From assembly GCA_038255255.1 (NCBI GenBank), contig JBBSLL010000029.1, positions 1 to 40,040 of the forward strand: DNA of 40,040 nucleotides, given 5' to 3'. How positions within the stretch are numbered: the stretch's first letter is position 1; each line of letters begins with the position of its first letter. A program made the position numbers and the translations under genes. Origin of the DNA: JBBQNY01 sp038255255. Its GTDB lineage: Bacteria; Pseudomonadota; Gammaproteobacteria; Xanthomonadales; Ahniellaceae. Positions 25,934 to 34,076 of this stretch are shown here, one piece after another. The notes below the pieces were generated by a model, which saw only the letters and a list, made by a program, of their open reading frames with translations, was not told the origin of the DNA and made no database searches.

Positions 25934-28291
25934 TCATGGCGTCGGCGGGACGCTGTCGAGCGCCCGCAACTCCTCGGCGCGAGCCTTGCCCCGCAGCCTT
26001 TCGGCCTCGACCTGGTCCGACAGCGGCTTGAGCTGGCGGAATCGTTCGCGGTATTCGCGGGTCAGCTCGTCGCCTTCCTGGGCGCTGCCGATGACCGTGG
26101 GGGTGATCAGCACGATCAGCTCCTGGCGAACGCGGTTGCGGTTGGTGCTGCCGAAGAGGCCCCCGATGACAGGGATCTTGGACAGCACGGGCACGCCGCC
26201 CTTGAAGCGATCGGCCTCGTCGCTGATGAGGCCTCCCAGCATGACGGTCTGCCCGCTCTGCACCGCGATTTCCGTTTCCAGGGTGCGCTTGTTGACCGCG
26301 ACATTGCCGGCCACTGCAGTGTCGGCGGCGCCGGGGGTGCTCTTTTCCTGCTTGATCTCGAGGTACACGAGGCCGCCTGGATTGACCCGCGGAGTCACGT
26401 CGAGCGTGATGCCCGTATCGCGGAATTGCACGAAGCTGTTGCCGATGCCGGGATTGATGCCGGGATTGTTCGGGTCGTTGGGATTGACGACGCCGCCGCC
26501 CGTATTGATGAAGGAACTGACCACCGGGATCTGCGTACCGACATTGATGTTCGCGCTCTTGTTGTTGAGCACGACCACGGAAGGCGCGGCCAGCACCTCG
26601 ACGACGCCCTCGGACTGCAGCGTGTCGATCAGGAAATCCGCGTGGTCGCTGAGGAAGGTCCAGGCCACGCCGGCGGGCGTGATGCTGCCGCCGAAACTGG
26701 TGGGCGCGCCATGTTCGACGCCGTCGGCGAAGCGCGGGCCGGGCAGCTTGAGGTTTTCGAAATACGACTGCACCCCGAAGCGGAAGCGGTCCGTCAGCGT
26801 GACTTCGAGGAACCGGGCCTCGATGTGCACCTGCAAGGGCACCACGTCGAGGCGCCGGATCGCGGATTCGATCGAGTCGTACTGGCTCGACGTCGATTTG
26901 ATGAGCAGTGCATTGGATTCCTCGATCGACGTGATGCGGATGTTGTCGCTCTCGACGATGCTGATGCCCCCGCCCGCTTCGCCGGAGCCGCCGGCAGTCC
27001 CTGCCACGCCCGCCGGGGTTGTGGTGATCGGAGCCTGGGTCACGGCGCGCGCGCGCTGGTTGAGGTCGCGCTCGTCCTTGCGGCCCCGGTTCATTGCATT
27101 GATTTCGATCGACGCAACGCCGGGAGTGACCGCGCCGATCGGGGCAGGCGCGCCCGCGGCGCCCGATCCCGACGAACTGAAGATATCCGTCAGCTTTTCC
27201 GCGAGGTCGGTGGCCTTGACGTTCTTGACGTAGTAGACGAACAGTTGCGAAGCAGCGCCGCTGCCGCGGTCGAGCTTGCCGATCCACTCTTCGGCTTGCG
27301 TGAGGTATTCGGGCTGAGGCGTGATCACCATGACCGAGTTGGTGCGCTCGATCGCGAGGAAACGGAACATGCCGGCCATGGGCGTGCCCGCCGCGTCGCC
27401 GAAGATCTTCTCGAGTTCGGGCACGACGGTTTTCGCGTCGACCTGCTCAAGCGGAAAGATGCCGATGGACATCCCCTTGAGCCAGTTCACGTCGAACACG
27501 GCGATCGTTTCGAGATAGTTGGTGAGATCGGCGCGCGTGCCCCCGACCACCAGGATGTTGCGCGCGTTGTCGACGCGCACCATGGCGCCCGGACGAATGT
27601 AGGGCACGAGGATCTTTTCCATCTCGGTCGCCGAGATGTATTTCAGGGGAACCACCCGCAACTCGTAGCCACGCGCGCTCGTCGCGGGGCCGATGCGCGG
27701 GGTCAGGTTGCCCGGAACGGCCGATGCGACCGGCGTCACGGTGTAGCGCCCGTCGCGATAGACCAGCGTCGCGTTGTTCCACGAAAGCAGCATCTCCAGC
27801 ACGCCCATCGCCTGGTTCGGCGTGATCGGCTGCGCGGTCGAGAACGTGACGTTGCCCTGCACGCCGGGCGCGATGACGTAGTTTTCCTGGAGCACGTCGC
27901 CGAGGATGGCCTTGACTACTTCCTGGATCGGCACGTTTTCCCAATTGAACACCACGTTGCCGCCGGCCGCGGTCGACGCGGGGCGGCGCGCGGCGGCTTG
28001 TGCGTTGATGAACTGGCCGGTGCCGATCTTGACTTCTGCCTGCGGCGGCGGCGGCTGGATCCTTGGCGCCTCCACGATTTCCACCGGATCCGTGCCAGTG
28101 ACGCTGGAGGGTGGGGCCGTGGGGACCGTCGCCACTCCCGCAGCGGGAGACGGCAGTGGCTCCACAAGCACGGGAACGCGGCGCACCGGCGGCTGGGCAC
28201 ACCCTGCCGCCACGGTGACTGCCAACACGGCAATTGCCACACATGCGCGGGAAGCACGGGTCGACTGGAATACTGTTGCGGCTGCGATCAT
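25934..28291 (-). CDS. gspD: Type II secretion system secretin GspD (lipoprotein type)
   Basis: Outer-membrane channel through which folded proteins leave. The 785-residue protein starts at the ATG at 28291. Its signal peptide ends in VAAGC with lipidatable Cys31, so it may reach the outer membrane without a pilotin. A proline-rich linker (about 38-90) leads to the periplasmic N domains (from about 112: FNWENVPIQEVVKAIL; then VVPLKYISATEMEKIL, FPLEQVDAKTVVPELE and VYYVKNVKATDLAEKL), a Gly/Ala/Pro-rich insert, and the secretin barrel with VPVLSKIPVIGGLFG and ELIVLITPTVI. N- and C-terminal secretin signatures are complete. It is the last core gene of the operon, after an 89-base gap. Confidence 0.95.
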   Translation of the reverse strand: MIAAATVFQSTRASRACVAIAVLAVTVAAGCAQPPVRRVPVLVEPLPSPAAGVATVPTAPPSSVTGTDPVEIVEAPRIQPPPPQAEVKIGTGQFINAQAAARRPASTAAGGNVVFNWENVPIQEVVKAILGDVLQENYVIAPGVQGNVTFSTAQPITPNQAMGVLEMLLSWNNATLVYRDGRYTVTPVASAVPGNLTPRIGPATSARGYELRVVPLKYISATEMEKILVPYIRPGAMVRVDNARNILVVGGTRADLTNYLETIAVFDVNWLKGMSIGIFPLEQVDAKTVVPELEKIFGDAAGTPMAGMFRFLAIERTNSVMVITPQPEYLTQAEEWIGKLDRGSGAASQLFVYYVKNVKATDLAEKLTDIFSSSGSGAAGAPAPIGAVTPGVASIEINAMNRGRKDERDLNQRARAVTQAPITTTPAGVAGTAGGSGEAGGGISIVESDNIRITSIEESNALLIKSTSSQYDSIESAIRRLDVVPLQVHIEARFLEVTLTDRFRFGVQSYFENLKLPGPRFADGVEHGAPTSFGGSITPAGVAWTFLSDHADFLIDTLQSEGVVEVLAAPSVVVLNNKSANINVGTQIPVVSSFINTGGGVVNPNDPNNPGINPGIGNSFVQFRDTGITLDVTPRVNPGGLVYLEIKQEKSTPGAADTAVAGNVAVNKRTLETEIAVQSGQTVMLGGLISDEADRFKGGVPVLSKIPVIGGLFGSTNRNRVRQELIVLITPTVIGSAQEGDELTREYRERFRQLKPLSDQVEAERLRGKARAEELRALDSVPPTP

Positions 28292-28380
28292 GAGGCTCTC
28301 GTTGCTGCCATACGTCTTGTGCAAAAGGGGATGGAACCGCTTCCGTGACCGGGCGCGCAGGCGCAAGCCTAGCGTCTGCG

Positions 28381-29190
28381 TCATTTCTGGGGTTGCTGCT
28401 GCATGAGTCGCGCGGCTTCCTCGCGCAACTGGCGCCGACGCTCCTCGATCCGTTGCCGGATCGACTCGGCGACTTCGGGTTGCTCGGGTTCGACCGTGGA
28501 TTCCTGCGCCGGTTCAACCGGCTGCGCGGCGGGGGCCGGGGCCTGCGCGTTCTGATCCTTGTTGGGGGCCTGCGGCATCACCGGGGTGGCCAACCCCCCG
28601 GGATTGGGCGGAGGCTGCGGGCGGCCCGCTGGAGTGGCGCCGGTCTGCATATTCTGCGGAGGAGGAGGCGCAGCCGCCGGCGCGCCAGCCTTGTCGACCG
28701 CAAGTTCGAGCTCCTGCCGGCCCTGGCCCTGGGCCTCGAAGACCGCCTTGCGCGGCTGCAGTTCGACCAGCTTCCAGCCGGCGAGCGCGCCGTCCAGCTC
28801 ACTGCCCAGACGCACGCGCAACCCCTTTCCGGAGGCATTCTCGCGAAGCATCGCGAGCTTCGTGTTGGGCATGAGGATGATGCCCGTCAACTGTGCATCG
28901 AGCGCCGCCACCGTCGCCTGGGGAGTGGCGGAGACCTCTTCCTCGATCGGCGTGGGCTTGCGGTCTTCGTTGAACAAGGGGCGCTGCAACAGTACGTCGT
29001 AGCTCGGGAACGGTTTGAGCACCATGGACCGACGGGCCGGCGCAGCGGACGGGGGTGCCCTGCCCTCGCCCGGGTCGAGCGGAGCCAGCTGATAGCCGTC
29101 GCCGAGCCCGAACTTCTGGGCCACGAGCACGGCGCCCAGCAGCAGCGCCACGCTGCCCAGGGTCAGGATCAATCGCTGCGCGCGCGTCAC
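28381..29190 (-). CDS. gspN: Type II secretion system GspC-like subunit (XpsN type)
   Basis: Inner-membrane subunit thought to connect the platform to the secretin. The 269-residue protein has one transmembrane helix (LILTLGSVALLLGAVLVAQ, 7-25), then a homology-region domain (about 62-166) opening PSYDVLLQRPLFNEDRKPTP and containing LTGIILMPNTKLAML. Residues 169-240 are proline- and glutamine-rich. The end (240-266) is a highly charged helix, RQRIEERRRQLREEAARLM. No PDZ domain is present. It starts at a GTG at 29190 overlapping the gspM stop (GTGA). Its place between gspM and gspD is that of xpsN in Xanthomonas, which fills the role of GspC; the label N follows that scheme. Confidence 0.85.
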   Translation of the reverse strand: MTRAQRLILTLGSVALLLGAVLVAQKFGLGDGYQLAPLDPGEGRAPPSAAPARRSMVLKPFPSYDVLLQRPLFNEDRKPTPIEEEVSATPQATVAALDAQLTGIILMPNTKLAMLRENASGKGLRVRLGSELDGALAGWKLVELQPRKAVFEAQGQGRQELELAVDKAGAPAAAPPPPQNMQTGATPAGRPQPPPNPGGLATPVMPQAPNKDQNAQAPAPAAQPVEPAQESTVEPEQPEVAESIRQRIEERRRQLREEAARLMQQQPQK

Positions 29191-29816
29191 GTGCGGCGCC
29201 GCCCGCCGGCAGCCGCCGGCTCTGCCTTGCTGCGCAGATACCCGTACACGTTGAAGCGGACATCGAGCGTGCTGAGCGCCTTGCCGGTTTGCGGATCCCG
29301 ATAGCCCGCCCAACGCGCGATCTGCGTCTCCTCCACGAACAACATCGGTTGCCCGCTTTCGAGCTTGTGCAGGATCGGGGCCAGTTCCTCGTAGCTGCAG
29401 CGCAGTCGCACGGTCTGGACCACGCGCTCGAAGGGTTCTTCTTCGGTGCCGCGCATCGGCGTCTTGCCCAGCACCTGGCAGGTTTGCGCGCTCCGCGCGA
29501 ACTCCGCCACGACCTGGTCCACCCGTTGCGCAAGGCCTGCCGCAGCGCTATCGAAATCCGCTTCTGGCAGGAAAGCCACGCTGTTCGCCTCGGCGGCCCG
29601 CACCTCGGCCAGGCGCCGCTCGATGTCCTTGCGCGCTGCGGACTTGCTCCGATAGTCGAGCTCCTGCTCGCGCAATTCGCGCATTTCGTTGGCGATCGCA
29701 AGATGGGGGGACGTGAACCACCAGTGCACGCCTACGAAATAGGCCAGCCCGATCGCGACCAGGGCGAGCAGGATGGCGGTCGGGCGGGCGCGGTCGGCGC
29801 TGGGCAGGAGATTCAT
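29187..29816 (-). CDS. gspM: Type II secretion system protein GspM
   Basis: Inner-membrane platform subunit that pairs with GspL. The 209-residue protein starts at the ATG at 29816 (MNLLPSADRARPTAILL). One transmembrane helix (about 13-30, AILLALVAIGLAYFVGVHWW) is followed by a helical stretch with EMRELREQELDYRSKSAARK and a ferredoxin-like periplasmic domain (about 115-200; EELAPILHKLESGQPMLFVE). It begins one base after the gspL stop. A frame running 68 codons further upstream inside gspL is arginine-rich noise. Confidence 0.87.
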   Translation of the reverse strand: MNLLPSADRARPTAILLALVAIGLAYFVGVHWWFTSPHLAIANEMRELREQELDYRSKSAARKDIERRLAEVRAAEANSVAFLPEADFDSAAAGLAQRVDQVVAEFARSAQTCQVLGKTPMRGTEEEPFERVVQTVRLRCSYEELAPILHKLESGQPMLFVEETQIARWAGYRDPQTGKALSTLDVRFNVYGYLRSKAEPAAAGGRRRT

Positions 29817-29817
29817 G

Positions 29818-31023
29818 TCAGCCCTGGTCGCGGTCAGTCGCGCGGCCGTTGCGCCCGGTGCGCTCAGCCGCTTCCTCGGCCTGCTCGCGCGCGTCGGCGG
29901 CGGCGCGCGTCGGCGACTTCGCCACGATGGTGAACATCTCCTTGCCCGTGCGCACGTCCGGCGTGATGGACCCCTGGATCTGGGGCGCCACCAGAAGCGG
30001 CGACGGCTTGAGCACGCCAATCAGGCCGCTCGCCTTGCTGCTCAGGCCATTGATCGTGTACTCGCCATTGCTGAAGCCGAACCGTTGCAGAGAGGCTTCG
30101 TCGGGAAGCCGCTGGGTAAGTTCCTTCAACGCATCGACGATCACGGGGCGCTCGGCGCGTGCCTCTTCGATGAAGCGCGCGGCAGCGATCGCATCGTTGA
30201 GATTGCGACGGAGCTGGGCAACCTTGAGCGCCTCGGTGCGCGATTGCGCGGTCGCCGCCTGCAGTTCGGCCAGCGCCTTCTCGCGGTTGGTCACCGACTG
30301 CGACATCACCACTGCGAGCAGGCCGAGGGAAAGCCCGGCCAGGCCCAGGGTCAGCCAGAACAGCCGGCGGTCGCGACCGGCGCGCCGCTCTTCGCTCAAC
30401 AGGTTGAAACCGGCACGCGTGCCGGGACCGCCGTCTCCTTCGATATCCACCGCGTCGAGGGCCGGCAGCCGCTCGCCAAAGCGTGCCAGTTCGGCGTCGA
30501 GCGTGGGGCGCGGTATGACCAGCAGGTCGAGTGCGAGTGTGCGCGTGGCCGGATCGGTGCGAAGCACGCGCGCGTCGTAGTACACCTGCTCGGCGCGAAA
30601 GGGCGTCTGGCGATCCATTTCGAACCCGAGGACCTGATGCAGGTTGTCGGCTGCCGCGGCGGGCAATGTGAGGCTGCGTCGCAGGGCCCCCCGGGTGGGG
30701 AGCGTGAAGATCACGAGCGGCCGTTCCTCGTAGCGCGCGAGCAACTCGTCGATCGCGCTCCACTGGACATCCGCCGACTCGTCCAGCGGGATTTCGACAG
30801 GCTCGGGGGATCCGGGCCCAAGAGCCTCGACGCGCAGGCCGCCGGGTGTCGGCGAAAGCAGCACGGTCCTGCGGCGGTCCGCGAACGCGCGCAACCAGCC
30901 GCCTGGCACGAGGGGCCTGAGCTCTCCCCACCACCAGTGCAGGAAACGACGCACGCCGCTGGCCGCGTAGCGTCGGCGCGCCGTTTGCCATCGTCGCTGC
31001 ATTTGCGCTGACGCTGCTGTCAT
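29818..31023 (-). CDS. gspL: Type II secretion system protein GspL
   Basis: Links the cytoplasmic ATPase GspE to the inner-membrane platform. The 401-residue protein has a cytoplasmic actin-like (PilM-like) part to about 220, one transmembrane helix (about 221-243, LFWLTLGLAGLSLGLLAVVM) and a PilN-like periplasmic part with a helical stalk and ALKELTQRLPDEASLQRFGF. The N-terminal FLHWWWGELRPLVPGGWLR stretch is tryptophan-rich and amphipathic. The C-terminal 25 residues (AADAREQAEEAAERTGRNG onward) are charged and probably disordered. The ATG at 31023 overlaps the gspK stop (ATGA). Confidence 0.9.
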   Translation of the reverse strand: MTAASAQMQRRWQTARRRYAASGVRRFLHWWWGELRPLVPGGWLRAFADRRRTVLLSPTPGGLRVEALGPGSPEPVEIPLDESADVQWSAIDELLARYEERPLVIFTLPTRGALRRSLTLPAAAADNLHQVLGFEMDRQTPFRAEQVYYDARVLRTDPATRTLALDLLVIPRPTLDAELARFGERLPALDAVDIEGDGGPGTRAGFNLLSEERRAGRDRRLFWLTLGLAGLSLGLLAVVMSQSVTNREKALAELQAATAQSRTEALKVAQLRRNLNDAIAAARFIEEARAERPVIVDALKELTQRLPDEASLQRFGFSNGEYTINGLSSKASGLIGVLKPSPLLVAPQIQGSITPDVRTGKEMFTIVAKSPTRAAADAREQAEEAAERTGRNGRATDRDQG

Positions 31024-31925
31024 ATGCCTGTCTGTGGTTCGCGCCAGCGCAGAACACTGTAGGCGCGACCGCCGGGGCCGCCTCCCATGCGCAGGGTGAC
31101 TTCGATGGCCGCTTCAGTGCCGTTCGGCAGCGTCGCGCGCGACCGCACAGTATAGGAGCCGCTCCCGCCCAGGGCCATCAGGGCCTGGCCGCCCGGCAAA
31201 AGCAGCGGCGTGGCCTGCATTTGCGTCGGATCGAGCGCGTGGCGCTGCGCCACGAGCTGTTCGGCCAGCTCCGGCGTGATCCCCGGAAACAAAGGCAGGA
31301 GCGCCGCCGGCGCAAAGGAGGGATTCGGCTGGGCGCTGCCGCCATAGACCGTGATCCACTCGGCCACTCTGCGGTAAAGCTCGTAATCCATGCCCAACAC
31401 CTGCTGCAATTCGGGCGCGAGCCGGAACGGATAGTCCGCCGCCCCGTAGGACAGGCCGGCGGCCTCATATTCGGCGTCTTCTGCGCCTTCGGGCTGCGCG
31501 AGGTCGTCGGGATCGCGCCAGTCGAGAATTGCCGCGGCGATCCTGCGCGCGGTGTCCTCGTCCGAACCGGCGAGCACGAACATGGCCTGCAGCGTGGCCG
31601 GGTCGGCCGCGTTGATGTCGACCTTGCCGGATTCGTCCTGCACCGTGATCTCGATGGTGTTGCCTTCGAACTCGATCTCGTAGCTGCGGCCGTCGGCAAG
31701 CCAGCGGTCGAGGCCCGGCCGGTTCAGCTCGTATACCGCGCGCGCCACACCCGCTTCCGCCGCCAGTCGAGCGCGTATCGTGTCGAAGAGGTTGCGCGAC
31801 TGCTGCAGTTCGGTGCGCGCCGCCACTGCGAAGCTGCCGAGGATCACGGCGAGCAGGGCGGTGATCCACAGCACCAGCAACAGGGCTGTGCCGCGCGCCC
31901 GACGGCGTTTCGCGATGTGCGTCAT
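31020..31925 (-). CDS. gspK: Type II secretion minor pseudopilin GspK
   Basis: Large minor pseudopilin at the tip of the pseudopilus. The 301-residue protein has a short basic leader (MTHIAKRRRARG) cleaved after Gly12, then the hydrophobic helix TALLLVLWITALLAVILGSF. It lacks the glutamate at mature position 5 seen in other pseudopilins, as is normal for GspK. The globular part has SGKVDINAADPATLQAMFVL and the helical GspK-specific insert with LSYGAADYPFRLAPELQQVL. The ATG at 31925 overlaps the gspJ stop (ATGA), and its own stop overlaps the gspL start. Confidence 0.93.
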   Translation of the reverse strand: MTHIAKRRRARGTALLLVLWITALLAVILGSFAVAARTELQQSRNLFDTIRARLAAEAGVARAVYELNRPGLDRWLADGRSYEIEFEGNTIEITVQDESGKVDINAADPATLQAMFVLAGSDEDTARRIAAAILDWRDPDDLAQPEGAEDAEYEAAGLSYGAADYPFRLAPELQQVLGMDYELYRRVAEWITVYGGSAQPNPSFAPAALLPLFPGITPELAEQLVAQRHALDPTQMQATPLLLPGGQALMALGGSGSYTVRSRATLPNGTEAAIEVTLRMGGGPGGRAYSVLRWREPQTGI

Positions 31926-32629
31926 GGCTTGGGCACCGGCGGCGGCGGCGCGCTGGTCAGTGCATTGGGCCCGAGCGCAGACCCGCCAACGACTGCATCG
32001 CCGGCCAGCTGCAGGGGGATCGTCAGCGTTGGCCAGCGCAGCTTCGAGTCCTCGTCGAACTCGATGGCGATGCGCACGAGCACCGGCAGCCGGTCTCGAT
32101 GTTCCCATTCCACATCCCATTGGCCGAGCTTGCCTTCGGCATCGAGTCCCCGATAGTCGATCGAGAAATCATCGATTTCCTCGAGCAGCACCACCGGCTG
32201 CTCCACCCATCGATCACTGTCGGCAGGATCGAAGCCGTTGAGCAACGCGTGCCGGAACACCAGCTGCTTGCCGCCGCGCTCTCCGGACACCAGTTCGATG
32301 CGTTGCACGTACGCGCCGCCCTGTCCGAGATAACCCGGTAGCGCGGAGACGAAGGTGAGTTCGTCCATGCCGCCTTCGATCAACACCGGCGCGCTGGTGC
32401 CGGTGTCCTGGTCGAACGCGAGCGTCAGCGCCTGGCCGATCTGGCGCCTCAGGAGTTGTTGCGTGACGCGCACCTTGTTGGTCGCGTCGATCGATGCCTC
32501 GCCACGCTGGACCGCCCGGTTGGACGCACTGAAGCCCGAATAGGCAGCGGTCATGAGCAACGCCAGCAAAACCAGCGCGAGCAGGATCTCGATCAGGGTG
32601 AAGCCATGCTGGGCCCGGCGCACAGCCAT
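31922..32629 (-). CDS. gspJ: Type II secretion minor pseudopilin GspJ
   Basis: Minor pseudopilin that forms the tip complex with GspI and GspK. The 235-residue protein has an eight-residue-plus-Gly leader (MAVRRAQHG) and the class III prepilin segment FTLIEILLALVLLALLMTAA with Glu at mature position 5. The beta-rich head includes QLVFRHALLNGFDPADSDRW and LLEEIDDFSIDYRG. It ends in a Pro-rich tail (APPPPVPKP). The ATG at 32629 lies four bases after the gspI stop, with GAGG close upstream. Confidence 0.92.
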   Translation of the reverse strand: MAVRRAQHGFTLIEILLALVLLALLMTAAYSGFSASNRAVQRGEASIDATNKVRVTQQLLRRQIGQALTLAFDQDTGTSAPVLIEGGMDELTFVSALPGYLGQGGAYVQRIELVSGERGGKQLVFRHALLNGFDPADSDRWVEQPVVLLEEIDDFSIDYRGLDAEGKLGQWDVEWEHRDRLPVLVRIAIEFDEDSKLRWPTLTIPLQLAGDAVVGGSALGPNALTSAPPPPVPKP

Positions 32630-32633
32630 CGCC

Positions 32634-33068
32634 TCAACCCACCTTCTGCTGGATGCGCTCGGTGACGAAGCGCGCTTCGCGCTCGCGCGTCCCGTCGCGC
32701 CACTCGACGATGAGCTCCAGGCGCACGAGTTCGAAGGGCACCTGGTCCTCATTGCCGTTGGCAGCCAACGGCGGATCCTGCTTGGTGACGTCGAGCCGCC
32801 ACTCGTAGATGTCGCCGAACCGGCCGCTGTCGCTGCCTTCCTCGAGCGGTTCGCCGGCACCGAGTTCGTCGAGCTTGGACTGCGCCAGCAGGGCGGCCTG
32901 CGTGAAGTGCGCCGAATGCCGCGCGTTGCGCAGGGAACCGGATGCCACCTGCATGAGCAGGCCGAACGCGAGCGCGAACACCACGAACGCGACGATGAGT
33001 TCGAGCAGCGTGAACCCGCGCACGCCGCGCCTGGCGGCGCAAGGTCGGCTTCGCCGAAACGCGGTCAC
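32634..33068 (-). CDS. gspI: Type II secretion minor pseudopilin GspI
   Basis: Small minor pseudopilin that initiates assembly of the tip complex. The 144-residue protein has an 18-residue basic leader ending RGVRG, then FTLLELIVAFVVFALAFGLL with Glu at mature position 5. The head contains ARHSAHFTQAALLAQSKLDE and YEWRLDV, the usual GspI pattern. It begins at a GTG at 33068 that overlaps the gspH stop (GTGA); a more upstream frame has no plausible leader. Confidence 0.92.
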   Translation of the reverse strand: MTAFRRSRPCAARRGVRGFTLLELIVAFVVFALAFGLLMQVASGSLRNARHSAHFTQAALLAQSKLDELGAGEPLEEGSDSGRFGDIYEWRLDVTKQDPPLAANGNEDQVPFELVRLELIVEWRDGTREREARFVTERIQQKVG

Positions 33069-33529
33069 GTGTCGATCTCGCGCAGGCGGATTTCGCCGGT
33101 CAGCCACGCGACCTCCACCTGCCACTCACGGCGCTCGCGCAGCAGCCTGATGACACCGCCACCGGAAGATCCATCAGGAAAGAAACGGATCGCGCCCTTG
33201 CCTTCGCCGAGTTGCTCCTGCTCCGCAGTGAGCAGGCTCATCTCGAATCCCTCGGGGAGCGTGACTGCCTTCCTGCCGGGCGCCTGGTACGTCATCTCCT
33301 CCACGTCGAATTCGAACGCCTGCTCCTCGCGTTTCACGATGGCCTGGCCACGCGTGTAGCGAAGCGCCGCGACGAGATCGCGTCCGGCCGCGCGCACTTC
33401 CGCGCCACCGAGGCTGCGCGCAACGGACACCGATACGGTGGCGACCACGATCGCAACCAGCATCAACACCATGAGGATTTCGATCAGCGTGAAACCTGTC
33501 GCCGCAATGCGTCGCGTTCCCGCGGACAT
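33065..33529 (-). CDS. gspH: Type II secretion minor pseudopilin GspH
   Basis: Minor pseudopilin linking tip and shaft of the pseudopilus. The 154-residue protein has a 12-residue leader (MSAGTRRIAATG) and the helix FTLIEILMVLMLVAIVVATV with Glu at mature position 5. The head has LRYTRGQAIVKREEQAFEFD, a GspH hallmark, and ends WLTGEIRLREID. The ATG at 33529 is chosen because upstream in-frame sequence (to 33700) runs antisense-like through the gspG-gspH gap without a leader. A 79-base gap separates it from gspG. Confidence 0.92.
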   Translation of the reverse strand: MSAGTRRIAATGFTLIEILMVLMLVAIVVATVSVSVARSLGGAEVRAAGRDLVAALRYTRGQAIVKREEQAFEFDVEEMTYQAPGRKAVTLPEGFEMSLLTAEQEQLGEGKGAIRFFPDGSSGGGVIRLLRERREWQVEVAWLTGEIRLREIDT

Positions 33530-33608
33530 ACCCGAGTACCCCGCTCCCGAAATCGCAGGGCGCGTTGCTCCCGCAACTCGATCAGGGTGCGCAACGGCGA
33601 ACACGGGT

Positions 33609-34076
33609 TTATTCCCAGCTGCCGATGTCTTTGGCGTACTTTTCGCCGCCTTCCTTCTTGTCCGTTCCGTAGGACCACACGTCGAAATCGCCGTGCTCAC
33701 CCGGGTAGCGGTACTGCATCGGTGTACCCCAGGGATCCTTCAGGTCCTTTTCCTTGACGTAGGGCCCGTTCCAGTTCGAGGAATCGCCCGGCTGCGAAAA
33801 CAGCGCCTCGATATTGTCGGGCGGGTTGCCCACATCGAGTGCGTACTCCTCGATCTTTCCCGAGAGTTGCTGCACCTGCGTCTTCGCGGCGTTGTAGAGG
33901 CCCTTCTGGCGTCCGCCGGCAACGTTGCGCGCGACCATGCCTGCGACCACGCCGATGAGCACCAGCACGATCAATATCTCGATCAGGCTGAAACCGTGCA
34001 TGCGCGGTGATGCGGGGCGCGATGTGCGATGCAGCCGCGCGAAGCGCTGATGGGTTGCGTCCATGGTGTTCCTCAT
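33609..34076 (-). CDS. gspG: Type II secretion major pseudopilin GspG
   Basis: Main building block of the pseudopilus. The mature protein starts at FSLIEILIVLVLIGVVAGMV (Glu at position 5) and carries the diagnostic KTQVQQLSGKIEEYALD, NWNGPYVKEKDLKDPWGTP and the calcium-loop region YRYPGEHGDFDVWSYGTD. From the ATG at 34076, which overlaps the gspF stop (ATGA), the leader is 28 residues. A start at 34064 (MDATHQ) would shorten it to 24. Both are longer than the usual leader of about six to ten residues, yet the nearest internal Met (MHG) would leave only three. Confidence 0.93.
   Translation of the reverse strand: MRNTMDATHQRFARLHRTSRPASPRMHGFSLIEILIVLVLIGVVAGMVARNVAGGRQKGLYNAAKTQVQQLSGKIEEYALDVGNPPDNIEALFSQPGDSSNWNGPYVKEKDLKDPWGTPMQYRYPGEHGDFDVWSYGTDKKEGGEKYAKDIGSWE

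Noticed and set aside
25469..28348. 959-codon plus-strand open frame opposite gspD
   Set aside because: It is antisense to an unmistakable secretin gene. The translation is Arg/Asp/His-rich without domains, and long antisense frames are expected at this GC content.
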